Below the pieces are notes generated by a model. The model ran no database searches. It had not been told where the DNA came from and saw only the letters and a program-made list of their open reading frames with translations. Both the position numbers and the translations under genes were made by a program. Of a DNA stretch of 64,000 nucleotides, positions 34,447 to 53,869 are shown piece by piece. Source of the DNA: Glandiceps talaboti (lineage: Eukaryota; Hemichordata; Enteropneusta; Spengelidae); NCBI RefSeq assembly GCF_964340395.1, contig NC_135571.1, positions 5,448,953 to 5,512,952 of the forward strand. The letters run 5' to 3'. Positions within the stretch are counted from its first letter, which is position 1; every line of letters starts with the position of its first letter.

Positions 34447-34690
34447 CTTTTTAGTGGTCTGACGTTCGACCAGTACATCGTATAAAGCGTGTCACGAATT
34501 CTTCTAACTGTCGGTAATGAACTCACAATTAAATAAAGAAAGAAAAACATACAATTGCCGAAATAGTAGATAATGAATTGGTCCGTAACATTCTATTTAA
34601 ATCATTACGCATACACTCACATTGTTCGTGAATGGTCCTGAGAACTTCCGTGATCATGACCCAATTTAAACTGTTCAAGTCCAAGAACAT
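34447..34690 (-). pseudogene. Sarcosine-oxidase-like 5' exons in unit 1
   Basis: Exon 34621-34690 encodes VLGLEQFKLGHDHGSSQDHS then RT. This is the dinucleotide-fold segment VLGLEQFxxGHxxGSSxxxSR of the DAO/sarcosine oxidase family. The next exon, about 34447-34503, continues IRIRDTLYTMYWSNVRPLK, joined in phase by GTGAGT and a TTAG acceptor. The GxGxxG first exon and the central exons were not found nearby. With the last exons at 32529-33313 it looks like one gene with its middle lost, or a gene too divergent for me to read. Confidence 0.6.
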
Positions 34691-35265
34691 CTAGAATAGA
34701 TTAAATCAAATTCAGATTTAGATTAATGAGTTGGAAAAAGTAGAAGGATATATACCAGAATCAAGCCAGAATAGCATTTTTTTCTGCGACAATGCGTGTC
34801 ACTATATTAGTGCCACCGTACTTATAGAGGCGAGTGCTTCTATTCTGTTTACAACAGTGAGTCGACTTTGCAGGTACAATACGTCATGTGTTATCGGTGT
34901 TTTTAGACCTTTGCCTAGTGAACAAACAATAGCTGACATTTAATATGTGATACTGATAACACTTTGGTTTCCCTGGTGTGTGACAAGCCCCTCCTCTCCG
35001 GGCCCCATAACGTTTACCTATCGCGTTAACCTTAGGGGGTGAGAGCGCTGACCTTAGCTTCACACATGAATGAATTATATATATGTATACTTGTAATATG
35101 AATGTCACCACGGTCACTGTAGGTTATATCACGTGATGTACTTGTCATCAAATCGTGGTGTATACAGACTTCTAGTCTAAGAAATATTTCACCATCTCTT
35201 GATTAACGAGAGACGAAATCCACTGTATGTATGTGTACGCGTGCTATTTATCAGTTACAAGACAA

Positions 35266-35534
35266 TCTTTTCTGCAATGCCCCTGGATGTAATTCAGCCT
35301 CATGAAAACGGCAACGATATGATATTAAAATATCTGTTTATGAAGGATATTTTCTTTCATTCATTTCCGACGAAAAGATACCCGAAACTACGAAAACAAT
35401 GGGTGCTTGCGATGCGAAGGAAACCAAATTGGGAACCAAACAGGTATTCATGGGTGTGTTCAAGACATTTTCTTGGAGGGAAGCCGAAAATCGCGAACCA
35501 ATATCTGCCAACGATGTTTTCATACAACAATTAA
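35266..35534 (+). pseudogene. THAP zinc-finger domain, frame-broken, unit 1
   Basis: One frame gives FCNAPGCNSAS then a stop. The neighbouring frame gives DIFFHSFPTKRYPKLRKQWV then LAMRRKPNWEPNRYSWVCSRHF and YLPTMFSYNN. THAP is a C2CH DNA-binding finger (C-x2-4-C, then C-x2-H, ending in an AVPTIF-like box), common in P-element-type transposases and host regulators. Both halves are present but need a frame change between them, so no intact finger is made. The identical break is in unit 2. Confidence 0.65.
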
Positions 35535-36078
35535 CAACATCCTTGAGAGACGAGCAACAACAGTGTTTATGCTCATGTTTGTGTTTTTATTTCCCCAAGG
35601 CTTAGTGATAAACTTTTAACGTAAGCTACTTTAGTACGTACGTGACACAGTTGCAACCGGCTGATGCCACTTGGCCGCTCCTGGTGAGTAAAACCCAAGT
35701 CTTATATGGGACATCTGCTTCCAAGAAAGCGTATAGTCAGTAGTGACCCTATCAAACGGTGAATTTTGAACTTCTTCAAGTATTTTTGGAACCGTTGATA
35801 ATGATATCGTCCAGTATTGTACATATTACAAAACAACAACATTTCATGACTATTTTACCCTCTGTTGCATAAAAAATCAAGTTATTAAACTAACCGTTCT
35901 TACCAATAGGTAAATTTGAAATCTCAAAGCACGACCATTTAAAATAAAGAGTAACCCCTTACGTACGTTATGTACAGCGCCACCATTTTAGTCCTGGCGG
36001 ATAATTGAATAACCAAACAATTGCAACAAGCTTGGTATTTAGTTTGTCACAGTAAAGCCGTCGTGTCTGATAACGAAG

Positions 36079-36186
36079 ATGTCGTCAGAATTGCCTTTAC
36101 GGTTATTTTGCAACAGACCTTGTGACAATCAAACTAAGTTGTTTTTACTTTGTTTGTTGTTTCTGTTGTCGTCTGCCTGTATTATG
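36079..36186 (+). CDS. Probable alternative NXPE first coding exon (unit 1 copy)
   Basis: ATG at 36079, then MSSELPLRLFCNRPCDNQTK and LFLLCLLFLLSSACIM, followed by the donor ATG|GTAAGT. The hydrophobic stretch is a signal peptide or signal anchor. The 36-codon exon ends in phase 0, as needed by the NXPE exon at 45884. The same exon is at 41630-41737. Whether this distal copy is used is unknown. Confidence 0.45.
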
Positions 36187-36239
36187 GTAAGTGTTCAGTT
36201 GCGTTATTTGATGTTCTATGACTGACAAGTCGTAGGTAC

Positions 36240-36720
36240 AATTCTGATACACGTAGGTCGTCCTACCTGAAGCAGTCCAAAGTCCTACCTGAGGTAGGAT
36301 ATATTTGTGTCTACGTCTACACGTAGGAACGTTACAGCGGAGATGTCGCGCCTTCCGTCCCGACAGTACATAGGACGAAGTCGGGAGGGTTTCAGGAAAC
36401 CTCTCAAAGGTGTCCTAAGTCAGGACGGTTTCAGGACAGGTGCAGGACGCGTTTGCGTCTACACGGGCTTCAAACTATCCTAAATCCTACCTCAGGTAGG
36501 ATTTTTAGTGCCGTGTAGATGGGGCTATCGAGGCTGACAAGACGCAGATCACAGTTCTGAGACATCGGTGATGGCAAGTCGCAGGTGGCAGTTTGCAAGT
36601 CACAGGTTGCAGTTTTACAAATTGCAAGTCGCAAATTTGTAACTCGGAGGTCGCAAGTCTTCGTCCGCACCGGTAGATCTATTCCGCTCGCGTATGAATA
36701 TGTCATTGTTGACCAGCGTT
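36240..36720. repeat. Palindromic CCTACCT/AGGTAGG repeat, unit 1
   Basis: Contains two near-perfect palindromes of TCCTACCT(C/G)AGGTAGGA type (about 36283-36300 and 36487-36503) and repeated GTCTACACG and GCAAGTCGCAGGT motifs. This suggests a degenerate MITE. An identical copy is at about 41791-42271. Confidence 0.5.
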
Positions 36721-37802
36721 TGCTCTGTCAACCCGATTTTACAGTAAAAAATTACCTTTAAGGCTACACACGCAAATAAACTTATTTGACTTTGAACTCC
36801 AGACAGTTAATTTTAAACTGTAGATGCATTCAGCAGTGAAGTTATCAGTTTGTTCTCATAGTTTGATCTCAGACCACAAAACAGGTTGGAGGTTTGTTGA
36901 ATAAATAGAGATTAGTTTAACTCCAAAGAATGCACACTTCATGGGAAGGCCAGAACTTGAGGAGATATGTACAAGTTTGATATGAAATGACTTGCCCCAA
37001 TGAGGTTGACTATATACATTTCATGTCTAAATTCCAGACCTACTTAAAATGAAGTTACATGTACATGTAGGCACAGACTACAGATGAAACATTCCTGATG
37101 TCAAGACATTATAATTCCAATATAGGAACTGCATGATTATTCTCATAATTACTTACTTAGGATTATATTAACCCCCCACCCCAACCCTATATACATATAT
37201 ACATATGAATATAAGTGTCTCGCTGGAGAGAAAAGTGCTCGATGCAAATCTGAAGATCGCTCTAAGCGTGAAACTCTGAGTATAAATGACTTATTACATC
37301 CTTATTCTTTTGAATTAAGTATATCAAATTGTGTTTGCATATTATATATATATATTTACTTTACTCTGCATATAAAAAATTATTTTTTGCCATATGTACA
37401 ATTTGTTATAATTAATTGAGGTTTTAATATATTTGTCAGTAAAATACATAAAACCAGTCTGTTATATTATCAGGTGAACAAATGAATTAGAAATACATTT
37501 ATAAAATGTACATTTTAATATCTCTAATATTAATTATATAAATTAAAGGCAATCCAACTATGCTGAATGACTATAAATACACCATCAGGAATCATTAATA
37601 TGTGACTTACAAAATCTCTTTTTTTCAAATAATTCTTCTCTGACCATGAACTTTGTAACCACTTACTGGTGCTACTTTTAGTTGCCTTTTATGTTTTATG
37701 AATTATTCATTGATTATTAATACTTTCATATTATAAAGTGTCATTTAATATGATGGATTGCGCTTTTAATATTAAGCAATTACTTAAATTCATGTAATTT
37801 GC

Positions 37803-38060
37803 TAGAGGGCCGAGTGTTTGAACCACTTGCCTCAATTACCACTGTGGTCAGGGTTTAAGCTCACCCACTCACAGTTTCATTAATTTGCCAGTACTGTAAG
37901 TATGAAGAGAGTTGTTAATTTTGAATCTACCAAACAACACAGGTTTTTACCAGGTACTCCGGTTTCCTGCTGTACTAGCATAAACCCTCATCCTGTTATT
38001 GGGATTAGCAATTGCCTTTTGGATGGTTCGTGAATAAATAAATAAATAAATAATAAAATA
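37803..38060 (+). mobile_element. tRNA-derived SINE, decayed copy 3
   Basis: GAGTGTTTGAACCACTTGCC at the head, body CCAAACAACACAGGTTTTTA and GGTACTCCGGTTTCC, ending in an (AAAT)n tract. It has diverged from the copies at 8800 and 25612. Confidence 0.6.
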
Positions 38061-38289
38061 AATAATTAAATAAATAATAGAAATATTATGCAGATAATTT
38101 ATAATTTCATAATTTATTCATAACATATCATAATATTTGAATATACAAGCATTACAATGTTTACAAATGTAGTTCAATTTTCTGTTATGTGATGATTGAC
38201 TAAGCCTGCCGATTTAAGTTACAAGTCAGTCATGTTTTCTTCACATATGTTATCATTTTATATTCAACTATGCCTTTACAAGTCCTATT

Positions 38290-38660
38290 ATTTCTAATGA
38301 AGACATCTCCAGTGTTCTCCCCACTATACAATAAGCACAGTGCTAACACCGTCCTTGTCATCTAGGGCCACTAGGCCATCATGCTTGGCAGGTTTCTAGC
38401 ATGCTTCAAAAGTGTTCTACCATCCTTGAGCTTTAGTAATCTTTGAATGACAATATCATAATAATACTTTTACATCAAGAGAAATGACTTATTGCAAAGT
38501 ACATGTGTGTATGTGTTAAATATAAAAATGTTGGCGTATGTTCCAATGTTGAAGACATGCATATTAAATGCAGATCATTATGCAAATAAGTATGCAAATT
38601 ACAATGTTATCTATATGTAAATTATCATGCAAATTTACTACCATCATTGTAATCTATTCT
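38290..38660 (-). repeat. Dispersed repeat, copy 2
   Basis: Inverse of 23600-23935: CCAGTGTTCTCCCCACTATA, GCCATCATGCTTGGCAGGTT, AGTGTTCTACCA, then TATGCAAATAAGTATGCAAA. Confidence 0.6.
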
Positions 38661-39338
38661 GGGGAAAACACTGGTCTCCTCAGCCTCCAGTTATTTCATT
38701 TTCCTTACTGAAACATGTATCACAATGTAATATTATCCAGTTGTCATGCAAGATGATGGATTGCACTTTTAAAAATTAATAATTAAACAATTTCTCTAAT
38801 TATTAGATGTATACATAATTTATGGTGTTGTACTAACTCAAACAACATGTACTATGTAATAGCATATATACCTGTGTAGTGATCTGGAAAATATACATGT
38901 ATCAACATTCCACACTTTTACCGTGTTGACAAAAGATTAAATGGTCTGTGACTCCACAAAGTGTCATCAATTGACTAGTAAACAGGTAATTCAGTTAACT
39001 GGAAGGACTGAACAGTTTCAAGTCAAGGTTTGGGATAATTTCCAACAAAAATGAACTTCGCACCACAAGTTTTTTCGTAACCCCCCCCCCATTTTCTTCT
39101 CAGCCCCCTCCCCTAAGTAAATTCAGTCTGTTCCTTACAATACGTAATACCAAAACTTTAGTGTAACATATATAGTTATTCTCGTTAGAAATAGGTTCAG
39201 AAATATACATTAGCGCCCTCTGTGTTCATTGTTAATAGTTGCTTTGTTTTTCAACATATCACACGTTGCTCAAGAACAATCATCTTATTGCTGCTAATGA
39301 AACTTTAAAGGCTTTCTTTTTCTTCTTCAAATGACAGG

Positions 39339-39735
39339 GCGTAAAAAACAAATTGTATGGTTCCGATTACATTCAATTTTAAAATAGATGCGGTACATGA
39401 TTTTTTTTTTATTTTTTATTTTTTTTTTATGTGTGAGTGATCGTTCAGGTTTTCCATTGCTTTCCAAATGGTCTCTGTGTGTTGTTTATTTCTTCCTATC
39501 AGATGTAAAACCATTACAGATTGGAAGAACAGTTTTATATTGTCTTTTTACAAAATGTAAGTTGATGTCAGTTTCTTACGAGCACCTACTGTTTCTTACG
39601 AGACTTCACACGATTTTCGCGATTTTATTATTATTTTTCTTGAATACGTAAAAAAAAAGTTTAGGATCGGCGTGACAAAGTAGGTGGGGGTCGGGTAACC
39701 GGAACCAAACAATTATTCTTTTTTATTTGGCCTTA
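39339..39735 (-). mobile_element. AGGCCAAATAAA-family MITE inside unit 2
   Basis: Duplicate of the copy at 33800-34195. Confidence 0.75.
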
Positions 39736-39876
39736 TTGTCATTCAGATATCTTTCAGATGTAGAGGTGGGATCACGTCAATATAAACTCATAACGAAAGT
39801 ACGTTTTCACAGACACAGGTATGCACAAACAAATAAACAAACGAGCAAACAAACAAACAAACAAACAAACAAACAA

Positions 39877-39929
<53 letters not shown>

Positions 39930-39997
39930 TAAACAAACAAACAAACAAACAAACAAAGGAAACTCCATGTAAAACATTCAAAATTGTTGTGACTTAC

Positions 39998-40241
39998 CTT
40001 TTTAGTGGTCTGACGTTCGACCAGTACATCGTATAAAGCGTGTCACGAATTCTTCTAACTGTCGGTAATGAACTCACAATTAAATAAAGAAAGAAAAACA
40101 TACAATTGCCGAAATAGTAGATAATGAATTGGTCCGTAACATTCTATTTAAATCATTACGCATACACTCACATTGTTCGTGAATGGTCCTGAGAACTTCC
40201 GTGATCATGACCCAATTTAAACTGTTCAAGTCCAAGAACAT
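39998..40241 (-). pseudogene. Sarcosine-oxidase-like 5' exons in unit 2
   Basis: Identical to 34447-34690 (VLGLEQFKLGHDHGSSQDHS and IRIRDTLYTMYWSNVRPLK). No 3' exons lie between it and unit 1. In principle it could splice across unit 1 to 33313, but the central domain would still be missing. Confidence 0.55.
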
Positions 40242-40816
40242 CTAGAATAGATTAAATCAAATTCAGATTTAGATTAATGAGTTGGAAAAAGTAGAAGGAT
40301 ATATACCAGAATCAAGCCAGAATAGCATTTTTTTCTGCGACAATGCGTGTCACTATATTAGTGCCACCGTACTTATAGAGGCGAGTGCTTCTATTCTGTT
40401 TACAACAGTGAGTCGACTTTGCAGGTACAATACGTCATGTGTTATCGGTGTTTTTAGACCTTTGCCTAGTGAACAAACAATAGCTGACATTTAATATGTG
40501 ATACTGATAACACTTTGGTTTCCCTGGTGTGTGACAAGCCCCTCCTCTCCGGGCCCCATAACGTTTACCTATCGCGTTAACCTTAGGGGGTGAGAGCGCT
40601 GACCTTAGCTTCACACATGAATGAATTATATATATGTATACTTGTAATATGAATGTCACCACGGTCACTGTAGGTTATATCACGTGATGTACTTGTCATC
40701 AAATCGTGGTGTATACAGACTTCTAGTCTAAGAAATATTTCACCATCTCTTGATTAACGAGAGACGAAATCCACTGTATGTATGTGTACGCGTGCTATTT
40801 ATCAGTTACAAGACAA

Positions 40817-41085
40817 TCTTTTCTGCAATGCCCCTGGATGTAATTCAGCCTCATGAAAACGGCAACGATATGATATTAAAATATCTGTTTATGAAGGATA
40901 TTTTCTTTCATTCATTTCCGACGAAAAGATACCCGAAACTACGAAAACAATGGGTGCTTGCGATGCGAAGGAAACCAAATTGGGAACCAAACAGGTATTC
41001 ATGGGTGTGTTCAAGACATTTTCTTGGAGGGAAGCCGAAAATCGCGAACCAATATCTGCCAACGATGTTTTCATACAACAATTAA
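40817..41085 (+). pseudogene. THAP zinc-finger domain, frame-broken, unit 2
   Basis: Identical to the unit 1 copy, with the same frame change between CNAPGCNSAS and the HSFP to CSRHF part. The break therefore predates the duplication, or the true reading uses an unrecognised splice. Confidence 0.65.
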
Positions 41086-41629
41086 CAACATCCTTGAGAG
41101 ACGAGCAACAACAGTGTTTATGCTCATGTTTGTGTTTTTATTTCCCCAAGGCTTAGTGATAAACTTTTAACGTAAGCTACTTTAGTACGTACGTGACACA
41201 GTTGCAACCGGCTGATGCCACTTGGCCGCTCCTGGTGAGTAAAACCCAAGTCTTATATGGGACATCTGCTTCCAAGAAAGCGTATAGTCAGTAGTGACCC
41301 TATCAAACGGTGAATTTTGAACTTCTTCAAGTATTTTTGGAACCGTTGATAATGATATCGTCCAGTATTGTACATATTACAAAACAACAACATTTCATGA
41401 CTATTTTACCCTCTGTTGCATAAAAAATCAAGTTATTAAACTAACCGTTCTTACCAATAGGTAAATTTGAAATCTCAAAGCACGACCATTTAAAATAAAG
41501 AGTAACCCCTTACGTACGTTATGTACAGCGCCACCATTTTAGTCCTGGCGGATAATTGAATAACCAAACAATTGCAACAAGCTTGGTATTTAGTTTGTCA
41601 CAGTAAAGCCGTCGTGTCTGATAACGAAG

Positions 41630-49092
<7,463 letters not shown>

Positions 49093-49163
49093 CAGGTTTA
49101 GTCTGGCTCCAGATTTTCTTTAAGGCACAGATCTTTATTGTTTTCAGTTTGTTATTCATTTTA

Positions 49164-49239
49164 CCTCCCGTAAGGGTACGGGAGGTATTAAAAGGGGAAT
49201 GTCTGTCTGTGTGTGTGTGTGTGTGTGTGTCTGTGTGTG

Positions 49240-49288
<49 letters not shown>

Positions 49289-50196
49289 GTGTGTCTGTGT
49301 CATCATTTTCTAAAAATCAGCTGGCTCAATTGTAATGAAATTTGGGATATATAATCTTTAGGGTAATAGCTAGACCTGATTAGGTTTTGAGCCAGATCTG
49401 TTAATGTTTAATTAGAGAAATTTGCATATTAATGAAATCAACTAATTACGCAATATCTTAAGACTGCATACTTCACTTTAATATTTCAATATAATTTAGA
49501 ATATTCGTTAAACATAACAACATACATTTGTCATAGTATAGAATTCGTTGATGTATCTTACAGCGTTAATGAATAATTTGCATAATTAATTATTTTTGGT
49601 AATTAGGCTATATCTTAAGAATACATACTTCAAATTCAACATAATTTAGTACATACGTTAACCATAAGAAAACACATATGTCCTATAAAGTTTGTTGATG
49701 CACCATACAGTGTTAATGAATAATTTGCATAATTAATGATTTTTGGTAATTAGGCTATATCTTAAGAATACATACTTCAATTCCAATATAATTCAGTACA
49801 CACGTTAACCATAACAATCGCATATGTCCTGTAAAGCTTGTTGGTGTACCTTTCAGTGTTAATGAATAATTTGCATAGTTAATTATTCTTGGTAATTAGG
49901 CTATATCTTACGACTGCATGCTTCAATTTCAATACAATTCAGTACATACATTAACCATAACAAATTGTGTATGTCCTATAAAGTCAGTTGATGTACCTTA
50001 CAGTGTTAATGAATAATTTGCATAATTAATGATTTTCGGTAATTAGGCTATATCTTAAGACTGCATTAAGCAGTATCATACACTCTTACATACATTAACC
50101 TAAGAAAGCACGCTTGTCTAAAAAACAAAGCCTGTGTTACCATAGTTTTTTAGTTTAATGAGTTATTTGCATAATTTGTGATTCCCTTACGGGAGG
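49164..50196. mobile_element. Element with perfect 13-bp inverted ends and internal about 165-bp repeats
   Basis: CCTCCCGTAAGGG at 49164 is exactly inverted at 50184-50196 (CCCTTACGGGAGG). The left end also forms a hairpin CCTCCCGTAAGGGTACGGGAGG. Inside, after a GT/CTGT microsatellite, about five units of 165 bp share TTAATGAATAATTTGCATAA and TAGGCTATATCTTAAGA. No protein is encoded. It lies between NXPE and the giantin gene. Confidence 0.7.
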
Positions 50197-50361
50197 CATT
50201 CAATTTAAATCTGGTTAGTTTTGTAAAGGAAACTGTCCTCAACCTTTCTTTTATTTTCCCAGTCACTAGTAGTCTCCCAAGGGACAGACTAGGTGTGGGC
50301 GTGGGAGAGACTAGATGTAGGCGTTCACCTGACTGTTCGCAATCACTCACTGGGGTCACTA

Positions 50362-50363
<2 letters not shown>

Positions 50364-50422
<59 letters not shown>
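50364..50422. repeat. (AC)n microsatellite
   Basis: About 57 bp of pure CA repeat. Confidence 0.95.
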
Positions 50423-50424
<2 letters not shown>

Positions 50425-50844
50425 ACTATTAAAAATTATTATTAGACTAGTGCAAAAAGTCCAGAGACTTGAGCAAGTCTGACAAATGTTATCTTCGTAA
50501 ACCACAGCCCCTTTTACGGCACCGTTTATTACAGCAAGAATGACAAATTTGCACTTATCAAAATGTATAATGAATGAATGGAATTATGTATGTATGAACA
50601 AACGCACTTCGAATTGATAGTAGGGTTTCTTGTGATCATAACACGGTTAACGTGTATTTGGTTTTCTTTACAGTACACCTCTTTGACTTTGCAAATTTAA
50701 ACTTTACAGTACTCCTCATTACGTGAAAGAATTAGAGAAAAGGAGGAGAGACTGAATATAAGAATTTTTATGGTGTCGGTGTTGTATTACGATATATAGC
50801 TTATAAACAATCCGATGACGTGAGACCATGGTCTAATCTCTAAC

Positions 50845-51037
50845 GACTGTACATCTGATGAGAAGAAACCATTAACACAGAGATCATATGGAACACAACG
50901 GAAAACGTAACTATCTGAACTAGACACTCATATATGAAAAACAATATTATGAAAAACATAAAATAAAAAATATACCTACCCAACCTATTCTAAAATTGAG
51001 CATAATCGAAAACACACAATTTTTTTTTGTTATGCCT
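50845..51037 (+). mobile_element. AGGCCAAATAAA-family MITE, right half
   Basis: ACTGTACATCTGATGAGAAG, AACACAGAGATCATATGG, then ATAATCGAAAACACACAAT and TTTTTTGTTATGCCT. The left half is missing. Confidence 0.6.
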
Positions 51038-51900
51038 GATCCGTTATGAACAATGCACAGGAACTCCCTACTGTACTAAATCAATTGTTCTAACATGGTA
51101 CCACCAGATAATTTGAATGTTATAGAAGCAATATCTACATCTATGTTGTTACACTAGAATAATTTGAGGTTCAATGTAAGATTTTCACTTAAATAAAAAC
51201 TTTATAAACTGAGCTTGTGCCACTTTAATGTTGCTACACATCCCGGGGGCTACTTCCCTTATTTGAGTATATGTATATGTGCATCCCTTTGGGGTGTGTT
51301 TTCTAGCCCTTTGGTCTAAAATGGGGTCTCTGTTTTTTCGAGCTGAAGAGTCTAAAACGGAGTCCACTTTGCTTAATTTATCATTTTGCTTGGTCTAAAA
51401 TGTGTTCCAACGTCCTTTACCAAATCATAACTGCCATTAATTGCCCCAAAATGTTGCCTTCTAAGGAAAATGTAAAACTTTCATCTTTTAGAAACCTGTA
51501 ATGGTCTAAAATGGGGTATTGCTTTTGATCAAAATGGGGGCTTGGGGTTTCGAGCACTGGCTACACACCCCTACCAGAGCTGGCTTCTGGTACCACCCCT
51601 GGGTTACACATAGTCTGTGTGATTTTGATTAGTTTTTGGAAACTCTATCACCCCTGTTTCCATATTATTTAAGAAAAAATTGTTGTCATTTTTTTTAGCT
51701 GGATTTAACAGTGATTGCGTCAACACAGTCACCACTTCCTGTACCGTACATACAATAACAAATTCATTATGGGCTTGGTCTATGCTGTTTCACGTTGGTT
51801 TTTTTTTTTCATAGAAAACAGCGAAATTGTTTTAAGCAAAATTTCCAAATGTTGATTGATATATTGATTTATCATTCTCGTCCACATTGCGGCTGAACGG
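51038..51900. other. Intergenic region 5' of the giantin gene
   Basis: No gene recognised. Repeated TAAAATGGGGT and CTTGGTCTAAAATG motifs (51290-51550) suggest decayed repeat sequence. Confidence 0.5.
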
Positions 51901-51984
51901 TTAGCCACCTTGTCACATGTATTTGGCATTGCATGCCAGCCTTGGGACTTCCATGGTGTGAGCGCCCTCTAGAATTGTTACAAG

Positions 51985-52147
51985 TCTTTGGTGACGTATG
52001 CCAAGATGGCGACCATGGTACAGCTGTTGCTGCAGTAGTCGTCACGAAATCCGAATAAAAGCTTATTCTCGCACTTGCCACAGGAGTTATGGCGACACAG
52101 TTTACGTAGAAGAATAGACCATCAATTTAAACTAAGATCGAAATCAG
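51985..52147 (+). promoter_or_regulatory. Probable promoter and non-coding first exon of the giantin-like gene
   Basis: The donor AAATCAG|GTAAGTC at 52147 follows CpG-richer sequence. The next acceptor, TTTTAG at 53860, leads to the coding exon, so this is a plausible 5'UTR exon. A short upstream frame (ATGGCGACACAGTTTACGTAG less its last base, from 52090) would end within it. The start site is not resolvable. Confidence 0.5.
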
Positions 52148-52734
52148 GTAAGTCAGTCTGCTATTCTGTGACGCCTCTGATGTGGGTAATCTTTGGGGCG
52201 AAGGCGAAGTCGCGTCACTAACAATGTGCAAATCAAATTGCACCGTCGATAAAGTTTAGGGTTTGCCATTAATCTGGGTCACGCATGTCCCGGGGGGTCT
52301 CATCAAACCCTTCGAATAGATTGTATGTAATCGCAAATAACATCATTTTGTATATGCGACAAAGATCCTGTGGCTATCAGGCAAATTTATAGGAACATAT
52401 GTAGCTTTCTCTCTGCGAGGTGTTATCATGTAATGCGATTCAACGATTGAAAGGAAACTAACACACGTAGATTTACGTCATAGTATTGAATTTATCTTCA
52501 ATCCGAAGATGTCCAATCGTGAGAGAACAATATTATCTACGACGTGAAATATTTTCATCGAAACTAACGAATGATGAACCATTTCATATTATCGTAATTT
52601 AAATGTTTTGATCACGATTCAAATTTCGGTTCTGTAAACAATAGCACTGTGTGATGTCATGTTTACGATGTTACGTAATTTGGAACGTGATGTTTACGTT
52701 GGAGTTCCAGAAGTAGAACCGTTGACTGACTGTA

Positions 52735-53287
52735 CATCCAATCATGGAAGTATAACCCTTCATGGTACAATAAATACATACAGCTAATATGATGTAGGCT
52801 TGGTGTTTCATTCATACAGCATGACATTTAATACACACACTCAGACAACTTCTAATTTTTGCAAAATAAACAATTACATAGGTGCAGTACACAGTGGGGA
52901 TGTAGAAGTAGTCAAGCTGAAATGTTAATTATCAGTTAGAAAATAAACAATTGCAGCCATTAATATCATCAAGTTCATGTGTAATATTTTCATTAGAAGC
53001 CTGTTTTTACTGCTCTGTGAAAGAAGAGGGCAATGCTTATCAATCAGTTTTCAATGTGATTGGGCAAAAGATCCTGCTGTGTTATTGTTAGTCTAGAGTT
53101 GAAATATGTCTAGCCCTGTGTCAAAAATGTAATGTGTCATGAGTGAAACACCAAACCTACATCATTTGAGCAATATTTATTCCAGCTAAGGAGTTTGCAC
53201 AAACCTGATTTGTATCACGCTGAATGTTTGGACCATGGAAGTATCACCCAAACCTTTGTACAGAGTGATACTTCCATGGTTGGACAC
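52735..53287. mobile_element. Nested inverted-repeat element in giantin intron 1
   Basis: Outer arms: TCCAATCATGGAAGTATAAC and the inverse of GTGATACTTCCATGGTTGGA. Inner arms: ATGATGTAGGCTTGGTGTTT (52789) and the inverse of AAACACCAAACCTACATCAT (ending 53165). A further hairpin joins CCATGGAAGTATCAC with GTGATACTTCCATGG at 53233-53280. No frame of interest is present. Confidence 0.6.
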
Positions 53288-53869
53288 TGCAGTGTACTAC
53301 ATGTGTCCTGATATAATACATAGTATATTCTTGACTCTAGAGTGAACCTTCACTATTAAAGTGTTATCCCTGTTCGCGGATGTAACAGACTGACTACACT
53401 GGGGCTGACATTGTCTGTAACCTTTTCATTGCCCCTTTGTTTTTTGCTGTGAATGTCTTCAATGCCATCAGTGGAGGAAGTGAACAGTTGTTTAGCCTAG
53501 ATACTGCATCCTATCACCATTTGTGAATTTGATGGCCTCACTAATATAATAATAATAATGATGGTAGTTGAAACAAAAATCCGTTTACACCCTAAATGAT
53601 TCCCCAGTAGTACTGCAGTACAAGACTGGAGTTTCCGTGTTCGGGTAAATATTCCGGATTTTCCAAGCCTTCCCGTATGCGTAATAGTACACATATGATG
53701 TCATGACCATTTTTGCATTGATGTGTATTGATGAATACGATTGAAAACTTAAAATGTATGCTTGTTCATGAAGAATAAATACTCTGGTACCGTTCCGTGG
53801 TAGAATTTTGTCTAGATACAGTTGAATTAATTATAGTTTATATTGTCTTTTTTCTTTTAGTTTCCAACA

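Larger units (their letters stand above)
33517..36768. repeat. Segmental direct duplication, unit 1
   Basis: From CTTCGCACCACAAG to AGGCTACA, essentially identical to 39056-42319. I noticed one substitution (33825 T against 39364 C) and a 12-bp difference in the CAAA/CAGA microsatellite. It holds a MITE, two oxidase exons, a broken THAP domain, a probable NXPE first exon and a palindromic repeat. Confidence 0.97.
36769..39055. other. Spacer between the two duplicated units
   Basis: 2.29 kb of AT-rich sequence without coding frames. It holds a decayed SINE (37803-38060) and an inverted copy of a dispersed repeat (38290-38660). The missing central oxidase exons are not visible here on either strand. 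Confidence 0.6.
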
